Assembly (NCBI RefSeq): GCF_030815085.1 | Contig: NZ_JAUSWG010000013.1 | Reading direction: 5' to 3' (one strand) | Origin: Paraclostridium ghonii | GTDB taxonomy: Bacteria; Bacillota; Clostridia; Peptostreptococcales; Peptostreptococcaceae | Length of the DNA: 64,000 nucleotides | Shown: one piece after another, positions 31,993 to 41,748 of the stretch | Numbering within the stretch: the first letter of the stretch is position 1 | Layout of the letters: every line of letters begins with the position of its first letter | Notes under the pieces: model-generated | The model's database searches: none | The model's input: the letters and a program-made list of their open reading frames with translations, nothing else | Told to the model about the DNA's origin: nothing | Translations under genes and position numbers: made by a program

Positions 31993-34000
31993 AATCGCAA
32001 TAAGAAATGTTAGTAAAAGTTTTAAAGATTATAGCATATATTTTTTAACATTAACACTTGCAGTTAGTATATTTTATAGTTTCAATTCAATTGAATCACA
32101 AAAAGCTATGTTTGATTTAAATAAGAATACAGCTGATTATATGGATACACTTAATATGTTAATTGAGATAATTACAATTTTTGTATCTTTTATATTAGGT
32201 AGTTTGATTTTATACGCTAATAATTTTTTGATTAAAAAACGAAAAAAAGAACTAGGTATATATAGAACATTAGGTATGGGCAAGTTAAAAATATCAAAAA
32301 TATTAATATTAGAAACGATAATAGTTGGAATAGTGTCATTAGTTATTGGTTTGGCAATTGGTTTTATACTTAGTCAAGGTTTATCAATTTTTACATCCCA
32401 AATTTTCGAACTAGATATGAGTGAATATAAGTTTATAATTTCACCACATTCTATAAAAAAGACTGTATTTTATTTTGGAATAATTTATATATTAGTTATG
32501 ATGTTTAATAGTTTAGCAATTTCAAGATATAAAATAATAGACTTAATAACAGCTAGTAAAAAAAATGAAAATTTAAAATTCAGAAAATCTACAACCTACA
32601 TTATTACATTTTTATTGAGCATAGTTTTCTTATCAATCAGCTATAAATTAGTACTTAGTATGGGATTAGTTACCTTAATAAATTCTACATTTTTAATTAT
32701 TATAGGGTTTGGAATTTTAGGTACGTTTTTATTTTTTTATAGTTTAACTGGAGTTTTTATATATCTAGCTAAAAGAAATAAAAATATATACTTTAAAAAT
32801 TTAAATATATTTATAATTAAGCAGTTAAATAGTAAAGTAAATACAAACTTTTTATCTATATCTATTATATGTTTAATGCTATTTTTAACTATAGGAATAC
32901 TTTCAACAGGAATAAGTTTAAAAAATTCATTAGAAAAAAACTTTAAAAACTATACACCTTTTGATGCTAGTGCTTTTATGTTTATAAAAGATGATGATAA
33001 TATAAAAAGTATAGAAGAATCATTAAATGCTATTAATTTTAAATTTGATAATACAGAGGAATATATATTTTTTAATATCTATGACTCTGAGATAAAAATA
33101 AAAAGTCTTATTGATAAAAAATATATGAATTCTAAAAAATATTCAGGATATATATATGATTTTGAAAAAATACAATTTATAACAATTTCAGACTATAACA
33201 ATATAAGAAACTTATTAGGTGAAAATTCACTTTCTCTAAAACCAAATGAGGTTATATTATCATCTAATAGTAAGAGATTTATAGATATATATAATGAAAT
33301 TTTAGAAAAAAATAAGAAAATAAGTTTATATGGAAAAGAGTATGAAATTAAAAATGATAAAGTTATTGATATTTCTCTTAACTCCTCAGTATATGAATCT
33401 AACACTGCAACATTAATAGTTAATGATGATGTAGTTAAGAATGCAAAGCCAGTAACTTCTAATTTAAATGTAAAGTTTACTGGAGATTATGAAAAATCCG
33501 AAAAAAAATTCGCATCTCTATTTGATTCATTTAGGGAAGGCAACATAGCTTATGATAACGCTGGATTTATACATGGTATTACTAAACATCAAATTTATAT
33601 AGAAAATAAAGGAGTCACGACAATAGTATTATTTGTAGGTATATACTTAGGGATAATATTTTTAATATCTAGCATGGCAGTTTTATCAATTCAACAACTA
33701 TCAGAAGCTAATGATAGTATAGATAGATATAAATCGCTTGAGCGAATAGGTGCAAACGAAAAAATGATTAATAAAACTATATTTGTACAAACGCTTATAT
33801 ATTTTGGAGTACCTATATCCCTTGCCTTTATACATTCTATTGTAGGTATAAAAGTTGTAACTGATTATATAAGTCTTCTAGGTAGTCCAGATATTAGATA
33901 TACATCAATAATTACAGCTATAATATTTGTTGTAGTATACTTTGGATATTTCTATGTAACTTATATAGGATATAAAAATATAGTTAAAAACTCAAAGTGA
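31982..34000 (+). CDS. FtsX-family ABC permease (BceB-like)
   Basis: From GTG 31982 (GGAGGTGAT upstream, within the end of the ATPase gene) the 672-residue protein has ten predicted membrane segments. A large extracellular domain of about 210 residues lies between segments 7 and 8 (roughly 330-545), the BceB plan. Motifs include KKRKKELGIYRTLGMGKLKI in the first FtsX domain and a repeat near SLERIGANEKMI. It works with the ATPase and probably with the upstream BceS kinase. Confidence 0.9.
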   Translation: MYFKIAIRNVSKSFKDYSIYFLTLTLAVSIFYSFNSIESQKAMFDLNKNTADYMDTLNMLIEIITIFVSFILGSLILYANNFLIKKRKKELGIYRTLGMGKLKISKILILETIIVGIVSLVIGLAIGFILSQGLSIFTSQIFELDMSEYKFIISPHSIKKTVFYFGIIYILVMMFNSLAISRYKIIDLITASKKNENLKFRKSTTYIITFLLSIVFLSISYKLVLSMGLVTLINSTFLIIIGFGILGTFLFFYSLTGVFIYLAKRNKNIYFKNLNIFIIKQLNSKVNTNFLSISIICLMLFLTIGILSTGISLKNSLEKNFKNYTPFDASAFMFIKDDDNIKSIEESLNAINFKFDNTEEYIFFNIYDSEIKIKSLIDKKYMNSKKYSGYIYDFEKIQFITISDYNNIRNLLGENSLSLKPNEVILSSNSKRFIDIYNEILEKNKKISLYGKEYEIKNDKVIDISLNSSVYESNTATLIVNDDVVKNAKPVTSNLNVKFTGDYEKSEKKFASLFDSFREGNIAYDNAGFIHGITKHQIYIENKGVTTIVLFVGIYLGIIFLISSMAVLSIQQLSEANDSIDRYKSLERIGANEKMINKTIFVQTLIYFGVPISLAFIHSIVGIKVVTDYISLLGSPDIRYTSIITAIIFVVVYFGYFYVTYIGYKNIVKNSK

Positions 34001-34126
34001 CTTTTATTTATATTCTATATAAATTTAATTGTATTTTTTATATAAAATATGATATTATATAAATATTATTTTAGCATAAAATATTTATAAAGTTATACGA
34101 TCATAAAAGCTAAGAGGTGGTGTAAA

Positions 34127-34687
34127 ATGAGCCAAGGGAGTTCAATTAGAAGATCAAAATCATTTGTTTTAATATTTAGTATAATATATTCTATATTTGA
34201 ATTGAATGCAATATACTTAACTCCAATAATAACAATATTAATTCCATATAATTTTATGAGAAATAAAGAAACTACAGATGAAGCTTTATTAGAAAATCAA
34301 AAGATTTTGAATAATTTATTATTGTTTAACTTCATTTGTATTGAACTAGTAAGTTTGGTGACTCAAAATGGAAACTCTGTGACATTTAATATAAGTGTTA
34401 TGATGTTAATTTATTTTGTTTATTTTAAAATGTTAAATGCCAAAGAGAAAAAGGTTTTAGCATTTAAAAATAATCCTAAGGTTGTATATGATAAAATGAA
34501 ATTAAAGATAGATACATTAGAAGATATATATCAAAAAGGATTAGTTGAAATGGAAAGTACTGAAGATGAAAAAGCAAAGAAATCTCTGGAAGCTAAATTA
34601 GATAAACTCAAAATAAAAATAAATGCTTCTAAACAACAACTTGATATGATAGAAAATATTATAAATTCTAGTGAAAATAATAAATAA
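34127..34687 (+). CDS. Membrane protein with C-terminal coiled coil, unknown function
   Basis: The 186-residue protein has hydrophobic segments at about 12-42 (SFVLIFSIIYSIFELNAIYL and ITILIPYNF), 64-82 and 88-103, followed by a coiled coil at about 120-182 (KMKLKIDTLEDIYQKGLVEM, LEAKLDKLKIKINASKQQLD). ATG 34127 has AGAGGTGG upstream. No family recognised. It lies alone between the ABC transporter and an AI-2E permease gene and has its own terminator. Confidence 0.55.
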   Translation: MSQGSSIRRSKSFVLIFSIIYSIFELNAIYLTPIITILIPYNFMRNKETTDEALLENQKILNNLLLFNFICIELVSLVTQNGNSVTFNISVMMLIYFVYFKMLNAKEKKVLAFKNNPKVVYDKMKLKIDTLEDIYQKGLVEMESTEDEKAKKSLEAKLDKLKIKINASKQQLDMIENIINSSENNK

Positions 34688-34690
34688 TAT

Positions 34691-34726
34691 AAAAAGGGGA
34701 ACTTACAAAAAAGTTCCCCTTTTTAT
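34691..34726 (+). terminator. Intrinsic terminator
   Basis: AAAAAGGGGAACTT and AAGTTCCCCTTTTT (34691-34704, 34711-34724) pair. The following ~195 bases before the next gene are AT-rich without gene. Confidence 0.9.
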
Positions 34727-34922
34727 TTCTTACTTATTTTTATTTAAGTCTCCTTTATTTAGTATATATTTATTTTAAAATTTCCATATCAAATATATAT
34801 TAAATAAAAAATTATATTAAATAGAATTTTATATGAATTTATACTTTAAGCTATTGACACATAATACTATTTAATGATTATATTAAAGGTATAAGTTTAT
34901 ATATTTAAATTAGGAGGTAAAA

Positions 34923-36092
34923 ATGAAGATAAATTGGAACAGTAAATATACGACTATATCAGCATATTCTTTTATAGTTATTTGCTGTAGTATTATTTTT
35001 TATCGTATTGCATCTGATACAGGTGTGTTTATGGGGAAAATAAGTGGTGTTATATCAACGCTTCAGCCATTTATTATAGGAGGAGTTATAGCATACTTAT
35101 TAAATTTTATTTTAGTATTTATAGAAGAAAAAATACTTAGTAATGACAAATTAGATAAATTAAAACCTAAGAGTAAACGAGCTATAGGCATTTTACTTAC
35201 TTACATAGTAGCATTTATTTTGTTAGCTTTATTTATACAATTTGTTTTACCTCAATTAGCAGAGAGTATACTTGGGCTTGTCAATGATATTCCTACATAT
35301 GTAACTGATTTATCAAATATTTTAACTAAATATACAAAAGATTTAAATTTAGATAAAGAATATTTAGATATAGCAGTTACAAAGTTTAATGATTTTATAA
35401 GCTACTTTATAAGTATTGCGGCAGGGATATTCCCTGTTATAGGTCAAACCCTTGGGATAGTAGCATCTAGTGTATGGAATATAGTCCTTGGAGTTATAGT
35501 GTCTATTTATTTACTAATAGACAAAGAAAGATTTTGCGCATTAGGAAGAAAGGTAGTATGTGCAATATTTAATGAAAAACATGCTACAAGAATATTACAG
35601 TTAGTTGATAGAAGTAATACTACATTTGGAAAATTTATAAGCGGAAAAATAATAGACTCTGTTATAATAGGGATATTGACTTTCATAGTCCTTACGATAT
35701 TTAAAATTCCATATGTATTACTAATATCAGTAATAATAGGTATAACAAATATAATACCATTTTTCGGACCTTTTATTGGAGCTATACCATCCACGATAAT
35801 AATTTTATTCGTATCACCAGTACAAGCGTTATGGTTTATATTAATAATTATCGTAATCCAACAAATAGATGGAAATATTATAGGGCCTAAAATATTAGGA
35901 GATTCTATAGGGATTTCAGCATTTTGGATTTTATTCTCACTATTAGTTGGAGGAAGATTACTAGGATTAGTTGGAATGATTATAGGTGTTCCTTTATTTG
36001 CTATAATTTACTCGATTATAAAAGAAGTAGTAGAGGCAAAATTAGATAAAAAAGGGTTGCCTATGAACACTAAAGATTATATGGAAAAGTAA
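34923..36092 (+). CDS. AI-2E family (PerM/YdbI-type) transporter
   Basis: The 389-residue protein has eight predicted membrane segments, a central extracellular-like helical region near 110-165, and the family motifs FGKFISGKIIDSVIIGILTF, NIIPFFGPFIGAIPS and VIQQIDGNIIGPKILGDSIG. These define the AI-2E transporter family (PF01594). Members include Na+/H+ antiporters and export proteins; the substrate here is not known. ATG 34923 follows AGGAGG. Confidence 0.88.
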   Translation: MKINWNSKYTTISAYSFIVICCSIIFYRIASDTGVFMGKISGVISTLQPFIIGGVIAYLLNFILVFIEEKILSNDKLDKLKPKSKRAIGILLTYIVAFILLALFIQFVLPQLAESILGLVNDIPTYVTDLSNILTKYTKDLNLDKEYLDIAVTKFNDFISYFISIAAGIFPVIGQTLGIVASSVWNIVLGVIVSIYLLIDKERFCALGRKVVCAIFNEKHATRILQLVDRSNTTFGKFISGKIIDSVIIGILTFIVLTIFKIPYVLLISVIIGITNIIPFFGPFIGAIPSTIIILFVSPVQALWFILIIIVIQQIDGNIIGPKILGDSIGISAFWILFSLLVGGRLLGLVGMIIGVPLFAIIYSIIKEVVEAKLDKKGLPMNTKDYMEK

Positions 36093-36097
36093 ACTTA

Positions 36098-36132
36098 AAA
36101 ATCTACTCAAATTTTAATTGAGTAGATTTTTT
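36098..36132. terminator. Bidirectional terminator
   Basis: AAAATCTACTCAA (36098-36110) and TTGAGTAGATTTT (36118-36130) pair; T-run on the plus side, A-run on the other. It separates the AI-2E gene from the minus-strand gene at 36137. Confidence 0.8.
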
Positions 36133-36136
36133 TAGT

Positions 36137-36418
36137 TTACATTAATTTATTTCTTTTAGAATAATCTGTATGTCTATCATTGTCATAACTTAATTTTGCA
36201 CAAACGCTTACTGTATGTCTATCTCTATGATGTTTTATTTCTAGATTGCTAAATTCTGCATCATCAGCATTACTTCTTAAATAATTTCTTACAACATCTT
36301 CAGCTGATTTGGTATTAATATCTTCATATGTTTTGAAGTAACTGTTTTCTCCTATTTCAAGTTTTAAACTATAATCTCCATTATTTAATCTGTTTCTCAT
36401 TTCACACATGTTATCCAT
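36137..36418 (-). CDS. Conserved small hydrophilic protein, unknown function
   Basis: The 93-residue cytosolic protein is rich in Asn, Asp, Arg and His (NSYFKTYEDINTKSAEDVVR, LEIKHHRDRHTVSVCAKLSY). ATG 36418 follows GGAGGTAAAC on the minus strand. It has no membrane segment or known motif. Its neighbour in the same direction is a DUF2284 gene 68 bases upstream, but separate expression is likely. Function unknown. Confidence 0.5.
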   Translation of the reverse strand: MDNMCEMRNRLNNGDYSLKLEIGENSYFKTYEDINTKSAEDVVRNYLRSNADDAEFSNLEIKHHRDRHTVSVCAKLSYDNDRHTDYSKRNKLM

Positions 36419-36486
36419 AGTTTACCTCCAAAATTAATAATAGTGTCATAATTAAGTTTTTCCAAAGTAAACTAAATTTATTAGAG

Positions 36487-37071
36487 TTATAAAAGTTTTA
36501 ACATAGCTTGCTTAAAATCATTTTCATTAAAATTACCATTAAAATTTATAGATCCAAGAACTGTACAATAGCTATTTTCATTATTTTCATTCCATAAAAT
36601 TGAATGATTTAATATATCTTTACAAACCTTATCTAAGTCAATTCCCATAGCTTCCATACTGAAACGTATTTTATCAGGGTACCTGCAAGGTAAATTTTCT
36701 ACATATGCACATTTATTACAATATCTACAACGACCACCATCAGATAAAAGCCCATTAAATTTTTTCTCTAATGGAATAAGTAAATCTGATAAAACTCTTC
36801 TTAAATACGGGTGTACAGTTTCTATTGAATTATGACTATCTATATTCATATACATAACTATAACCAAGGAGTATTCATAATTTTTTGTGTACTCAGTAAA
36901 TTTGGGGCTATTGGGTGGACATGTATAACTTAAATCATAATAAGGACATCCATCTTTACAAAGACCTGTAAAATAGTCAAAATCCATGTACTTATTCAAG
37001 AGAGTATTTTTACATATATTTGCTTTTAAATTTATATTATTTACATCTTTATCAAAATTTAATGTAATCAT
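36487..37071 (-). CDS. DUF2284 cysteine-rich metal-binding protein
   Basis: The 194-residue protein has the DUF2284 cysteine pattern: LCKDGCPYYDLSYTCPPNS near residues 36-54 and CRYCNKCAY plus LPCRYP near 112-130. The pairs of Cys suggest an iron-sulfur cluster or zinc. It is cytosolic. Members are common in anaerobes and may act in corrinoid or metal metabolism, but no function is certain. Its length is near the usual for the family. Confidence 0.75.
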   Translation of the reverse strand: MITLNFDKDVNNINLKANICKNTLLNKYMDFDYFTGLCKDGCPYYDLSYTCPPNSPKFTEYTKNYEYSLVIVMYMNIDSHNSIETVHPYLRRVLSDLLIPLEKKFNGLLSDGGRCRYCNKCAYVENLPCRYPDKIRFSMEAMGIDLDKVCKDILNHSILWNENNENSYCTVLGSINFNGNFNENDFKQAMLKLL

Positions 37072-37217
37072 AGTAACACTCCGATCTATTATTTAAAAGT
37101 ATTCATATCACAATTTTATTATATAAATATACATTTTACAACATTGTTACATTAAAAATATACAGATAATGGTATAATTATTTATAAACTTTGTGAATTT
37201 AAAGTCGGAGGTGTATT

Positions 37218-38111
37218 TTGAAAAAGAATATTTTTATTTTAAGTAGTATTGTATTGGTAATTGTTTTATCTTTAGTTTGGTACTTAAAAGTATATAACTT
37301 AAAAGAAATAAATAAAAGCGAAATAGACGTTAAACGATTTATTAAGTGTACTGATGAAGCTAGTTATTCAAAAGCTCAAGTAAACTGGAAATATGTAGCC
37401 AGTATAATAGGTGTGAAAAATAAAAATAATTTTAAGGATGTAAGTAATGAGGATATAAGAAATGTTTCTAATTTATTTATAGCTAAAGATGGAGAAAATT
37501 ATATAGTTTTACCTTTAAAACATGTATTAAAAAAACTGGAATTTAATAATAAAGAAATCCAACGTGTTAATGATTATGCAAATGATTTAAAAGATTTTGG
37601 ACTAAAGCCATCTAGATTAAATCCTGATGGAAAATATATGACATTTATAAATTCTATAAAAAGTAGTGCAGTGGATAATTATAACGAATATCACGTTTTA
37701 CCGTCTATTACAATAGCTCAAGCTATATTAGAATCTAATTGGGGTGAGTCAGATTTATCTTCTAAGCATAATAATTTATTTGGAATAAAAGCAAATAATG
37801 CTTGGAAAGGTGATTCTGTTAATGTAGAGACTAGTGAATTTTATAATCAAGTTATAAATGATAAATTTAGAACATATAAATCTAAATCTGAATCTATGAA
37901 AGATCATGCTAAGTTTTTAAGTGAAAATCCTAGATACAAAGAAGTTTTTAATAAAGAAACTTATATAGAACAAGCCCAAGAACTTCAAAATGGTGGATAT
38001 AGTACTGTGTCAGATGAAAGTGGTAATTTAAAATACAAAAACTTATTAATTGAGATAATTCAACAATACAATTTACAATTAATTGATAGTAGTGTTCAAG
38101 AAATAAGATGA
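37218..38111 (+). CDS. Membrane-anchored N-acetylglucosaminidase (FlgJ/Bax-like)
   Basis: The 297-residue protein begins with an uncleaved-type signal anchor (IFILSSIVLVIVLSLVWYL, residues 5-23). From about 145 to 275 it carries a glucosaminidase domain (PF01832): LPSITIAQAILESNWGESDL with the catalytic Glu, SSKHNNLFGIKANNAWKG, and RTYKSKSESMKDHAKFL. It cleaves peptidoglycan at the cell surface. It starts at TTG 37218 behind CGGAGGTG. A shared terminator separates it from the convergent VanW gene. Confidence 0.88.
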   Translation: MKKNIFILSSIVLVIVLSLVWYLKVYNLKEINKSEIDVKRFIKCTDEASYSKAQVNWKYVASIIGVKNKNNFKDVSNEDIRNVSNLFIAKDGENYIVLPLKHVLKKLEFNNKEIQRVNDYANDLKDFGLKPSRLNPDGKYMTFINSIKSSAVDNYNEYHVLPSITIAQAILESNWGESDLSSKHNNLFGIKANNAWKGDSVNVETSEFYNQVINDKFRTYKSKSESMKDHAKFLSENPRYKEVFNKETYIEQAQELQNGGYSTVSDESGNLKYKNLLIEIIQQYNLQLIDSSVQEIR

Positions 38112-38140
38112 TAGAACAAATGTTCCATCATCTTATTTCT
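38101..38140. terminator. Bidirectional terminator between glucosaminidase and vanW genes
   Basis: AAATAAGATGAT (38101-38112) and ATCATCTTATTT (38127-38138) pair, with an inner GAAC/GTTC. It includes the stop codon region of the first gene. Confidence 0.75.
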
Positions 38141-39368
38141 TATTATATGTGTTTTTATTTACAAGTTCTTCCCTGATAATATTCCCTTCTTCATCTAAGT
38201 AAATTCTATAAGTATCAACTTTAATTTTATCTTGGTCATAGTCACTTTTAGTTATAATGTAAAGCCTTTCTCTATCTTTATCACATCCATAAATTTTAGA
38301 TGTTATAATACCTTTATTTACTGTATTTTTAATATATACAGGATGCATAAGAGGATTCTCAAACTTAAAATCTGTATATCCGTAAGATACAGCAGCATCA
38401 CGTCCTGCTGGAGCATATCTTGATACAAATGTATGATTATGAACTTCTGATATATTCATTCCAGAAATTAATGCAGCATTATATATTGTAGTTGAGACTT
38501 GACATACTCCACCGCCTTCACCATTTACATATTTTCCGCCTGCTATAATTTTAGCTGTTTTATAACCGTTATGCCATGTCCTAGCTCCTGTAGAGTTATT
38601 GTATGAAAACTCTTTATGCGGCATTATCAATTTATTGCTGGTACTATTTGCGGCAACATTTATATTATTGCCTCTAGAAGTTGTATAGTTAAAAGTGGTG
38701 CTAAATTGGCCTAATACTGTATTTATAGAATTGACATTTTCTGTAGTTACCTTAGGTTTAACTATATTTACAGGGATTTTTAAGTTGTTTATTTTTTTAT
38801 TTATTATCAGATTGTATATAGACTCTTTTAGTTTAATCTTATCAACTTTTTCACCATTTTTAGATTTAGTTCTTTTAATAGACCCTTTGTCATCTATGTT
38901 TATAGTTGCATTAACTTCGCTTATATCTATTTCTTTACAAATATCATTAATTATTTTACTTAGCTTAACTTCATCATAGGTACTAACTAATTTTATGTGG
39001 TATTTATTTTTAAGTCTTAAACTTGATTTTCTTTTAAAATTATTTATGATATCATCATTTCTAGTAAAAAAATAAGCTTCTTTTACAGCTTTTTCTATAT
39101 TAAATTTTAAATTTATATCTTCAGGATTTATAATATAAGTTTTATTTTCATAGATTAACTTAATTGGTTTTTCTTTATATATAGATTGAACTAAATTTAA
39201 AGCTTCATTAAATGTTAAAAGAGAAACATTTGTATCTTCTATATAGATATTTTTATATATGGTAGATGAATTATCAATTTCTGTTTTGTTAATGCCTACT
39301 CCAAGTAATAAGCTAGATACAAATATTACAACGATTAAATATTGATATTTGAATGTCATATTTTTCAA
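38133..39368 (-). CDS. VanW family protein with YoaR-like N-terminal domain
   Basis: The 411-residue protein has a membrane anchor at about 8-26, a putative peptidoglycan-binding domain in the middle (YoaR-like), and the VanW domain at about 235-370: MPHKEFSYNNSTGARTWHNG, GGKYVNGEGGGVCQVSTTIY, YGYTDFKFENP. The GGGVCQVSTT motif is invariant. VanW proteins are extracellular and may act on peptidoglycan, although their reaction is not settled. ATG 39368 follows AGGAGTTTTG on the minus strand. Confidence 0.88.
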   Translation of the reverse strand: MKNMTFKYQYLIVVIFVSSLLLGVGINKTEIDNSSTIYKNIYIEDTNVSLLTFNEALNLVQSIYKEKPIKLIYENKTYIINPEDINLKFNIEKAVKEAYFFTRNDDIINNFKRKSSLRLKNKYHIKLVSTYDEVKLSKIINDICKEIDISEVNATINIDDKGSIKRTKSKNGEKVDKIKLKESIYNLIINKKINNLKIPVNIVKPKVTTENVNSINTVLGQFSTTFNYTTSRGNNINVAANSTSNKLIMPHKEFSYNNSTGARTWHNGYKTAKIIAGGKYVNGEGGGVCQVSTTIYNAALISGMNISEVHNHTFVSRYAPAGRDAAVSYGYTDFKFENPLMHPVYIKNTVNKGIITSKIYGCDKDRERLYIITKSDYDQDKIKVDTYRIYLDEEGNIIREELVNKNTYNKK

Positions 39369-39508
39369 AACTCCTTTATTATTATTGTTATATATATTGT
39401 CCTTAAATGAATATTTGTATGTTTAAGTTTTTTAATTTGGCAAATTATGATATAATAAAATTTTGATGAACGTTAAAAATAAAGATATATAAATACAGGA
39501 GGCTACTT

Positions 39509-40153
39509 ATGGCAAATACTTTTTATATAGTAAGGCATGGACAAACTAATTGGAATATATTAGGTAAAACTCAAGGACACGGCAACTCAGATTTAACAGA
39601 AAAAGGTGTAGAGCAAGCAAATGAACTTGCTATTAGTTTAGCTAATAACCATAAAATAGATTACATATTTTCTAGTGATTTAGGAAGAGCTGTTCAAACT
39701 GCTAATATACTTGGTGAGGGTATAGGAATAAAAGTTTGTGAAACTCCAGCTCTTAGAGAAATGGGATTTGGTAAATGGGAAGGTTTATTGATAGATGAAA
39801 TAAAAGTAAACTATGCAGATATATATAATACATGGAGAAATGAACCTCATTTAGTTGAAATTCCTGAAGGGGAAACGTTACATATAATAAAAGATAGAGT
39901 AGATAACTTTATAAATGAACTTAATAGTAAATATGATAACAAACATATACTACTTGTAACTCACTCTGTAACGGTTAGAGTTATGCTTTTATCTTTCTTA
40001 AATTCAGGTATGGAAAATATATATAGAATCAAACAAGATAATACAGCTTTAAATATAGTTGAATATAGAGATTATGGTCCAGTTATAATAAAAATGAATG
40101 ATACTACTCATATAAAAAATAACGAAAAAATAAATAACTCAGCACTTGAATAA
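39509..40153 (+). CDS. Histidine phosphatase family protein (phosphoglycerate mutase-like)
   Basis: The 214-residue protein has the catalytic RHGQTNWN at residues 9-16 with H10, the DLTEKGVEQA motif, SDLGRAVQTA, an active-site Glu in LREMGFGKWEG and the second His in LLVTHSVTVR. The fold is that of GpmB/CobC-like phosphatases; the substrate is undetermined. It heads a run of co-directional genes through ispH. ATG 39509 has CAGGAGG upstream. Confidence 0.9.
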   Translation: MANTFYIVRHGQTNWNILGKTQGHGNSDLTEKGVEQANELAISLANNHKIDYIFSSDLGRAVQTANILGEGIGIKVCETPALREMGFGKWEGLLIDEIKVNYADIYNTWRNEPHLVEIPEGETLHIIKDRVDNFINELNSKYDNKHILLVTHSVTVRVMLLSFLNSGMENIYRIKQDNTALNIVEYRDYGPVIIKMNDTTHIKNNEKINNSALE

Positions 40154-40166
40154 GGAGATTATAAAT

Positions 40167-41372
40167 ATGGCAAAAGTTATAGTTGTTGGAGGTGGTCCTG
40201 CCGGGATAATGGCAGCAATTTCAGCTTCAAAACAAAATGAAGTAATTTTAATAGAAAGAAACAATGAAGTAGGAAAGAAGCTTAAGCTTACAGGTGGTGG
40301 AAGATGTAATATAACTAATAATAGGAATATAGAGGACTTTTTTGACAAAATAGTTAATAATAAAAAGTTTTTATATAGTTCTTTTTATACATTTTCAAAC
40401 TATGATTTATTAGAATACTTTAGAAAGAATAATTTAGAATATAAGGTTGAGTATGATGAAAAAGTATATACTAAGTCTGATAAGGCAGATGATGTTATAA
40501 ATATACTTGTAAATGACCTTATAAAAAATAAAGTTGATATAATGTATAACACCACAGTTTGTGACTTGATAATAGAAAATAATGAAGCTAAAGGAGTCAT
40601 AACCAACAAAGATGAAAAAATCAGTTGTGACAAGCTTATATTAACTACTGGTGGTAAGAGTTATCCAGCTACTGGATCTGATGGATCTATGTTTGCAATA
40701 TTGAAAAAATATGGACATGAAATAAAGCCATTATATCCAGCATTAATACCTTTAGTTACGAAAGAAAGCTTTGTTAAAAATCTTCAAGGTGTATCTATGC
40801 AAAATGTTTGTATAAGTACTAAAATTAAAAAGAAAAAAATTGAAACTCAAGGAGATATGATATTTACACATTTCGGAATATCAGGACCTGCAATACTAAA
40901 ATTTTCTTCATATATAAATAAAGTACTTGATAACAATCCTATTGAAGTTTCAATTGATTTTTTACCACAAATTCCGAATGATGATTTATCAAAAATAATA
41001 AGAGAAAATCCAAATAAAAATATTTTAACAAATTTAAAAAGCATATTACCTCAAAACTTTTTAAAAGAAATTTTAAGTTTACTTGATTTAAGCGAAGCAA
41101 AGCCACATGAATTAAAAAAAGACGATGAGTTGAAAATTATTGAATATATAAAAAATATGAAGCTAACAGTTTCTGAAATGTTAAATATTAAAGCTGCTAT
41201 GGTAACTAGTGGAGGAATTAGCGTAAAAGAAATAAACTCATCAAACTTAGAATCTAAAATAATTAAAAATTTATTCTTTGCTGGGGAAGTTATAGATGTA
41301 GATGCTGAAACAGGAGGATACAATCTACAAATAGCTTTTTCAACAGGATATTTAGCAGGAAGTGATTATTAA
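40167..41372 (+). CDS. HI0933-type FAD-dependent oxidoreductase (BaiN/YtfP-like)
   Basis: The 401-residue flavoprotein has an N-terminal Rossmann motif VVGGGPAGIMAAISA with ERNNEVGKKLKLTGGGRCNI, the TTGGKSYPATGSDG motif, FTHFGISGPAIL and the C-terminal FAD-binding EVIDVDAETGGYNLQIAFST. These are hallmarks of the HI0933 family, often annotated NAD(P)/FAD-dependent oxidoreductase or BaiN; in most bacteria its role is unknown. ATG 40167 follows AAGGAG. Its TAA overlaps the start of aroH. Confidence 0.88.
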   Translation: MAKVIVVGGGPAGIMAAISASKQNEVILIERNNEVGKKLKLTGGGRCNITNNRNIEDFFDKIVNNKKFLYSSFYTFSNYDLLEYFRKNNLEYKVEYDEKVYTKSDKADDVINILVNDLIKNKVDIMYNTTVCDLIIENNEAKGVITNKDEKISCDKLILTTGGKSYPATGSDGSMFAILKKYGHEIKPLYPALIPLVTKESFVKNLQGVSMQNVCISTKIKKKKIETQGDMIFTHFGISGPAILKFSSYINKVLDNNPIEVSIDFLPQIPNDDLSKIIRENPNKNILTNLKSILPQNFLKEILSLLDLSEAKPHELKKDDELKIIEYIKNMKLTVSEMLNIKAAMVTSGGISVKEINSSNLESKIIKNLFFAGEVIDVDAETGGYNLQIAFSTGYLAGSDY

Positions 41373-41737
41373 TGAAAGTATTAGCAATTAGAGGCGCGAC
41401 AACAGTTAATCAAAACTCCATAGAGGAAATATTAAATGAAACTAAGATACTAGTTGAAACTATAATAAAAGAAAATAACTTATTAGTAGAAGATATCATA
41501 AGCATGGTTTTCACAATGACTAGGGATTTAGATGCGGTATATCCGTCTGTAGCAGTAAGGGATTTTCTAAATATTTGTGATACCCCATTGCTTAATTTTG
41601 AAGAAAAATATATACAAGGTAGTTTAGAAAAATGTATCAGGGTTATGGTAAGCATAAATAGTGAAAAGAGTAAGTCTGATATCAAACATATATATTTAAA
41701 TAATGCTAAAAATTTAAGACCAGATATAGTTAAATAG
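41372..41737 (+). CDS. aroH: Chorismate mutase, AroH type
   Basis: The 121-residue protein fits the Bacillus subtilis AroH family: RGATTVNQNSIEEI at the start, SMVFTMTRDLDAVYPSVAVR in the middle and CIRVMVSINSEK-type end. It converts chorismate to prephenate for Phe/Tyr. It overlaps the upstream oxidoreductase by one base (TAATG) and is followed at short distance by cmk. Confidence 0.93.
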   Translation: MKVLAIRGATTVNQNSIEEILNETKILVETIIKENNLLVEDIISMVFTMTRDLDAVYPSVAVRDFLNICDTPLLNFEEKYIQGSLEKCIRVMVSINSEKSKSDIKHIYLNNAKNLRPDIVK

Positions 41738-41748
41738 GAGTGAACGAT

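Noticed and set aside
38113..38124. GAACAAATGTTC as a LexA box
   Set aside because: It is the inner part of a bidirectional terminator stem between two convergent genes, with no promoter near it.
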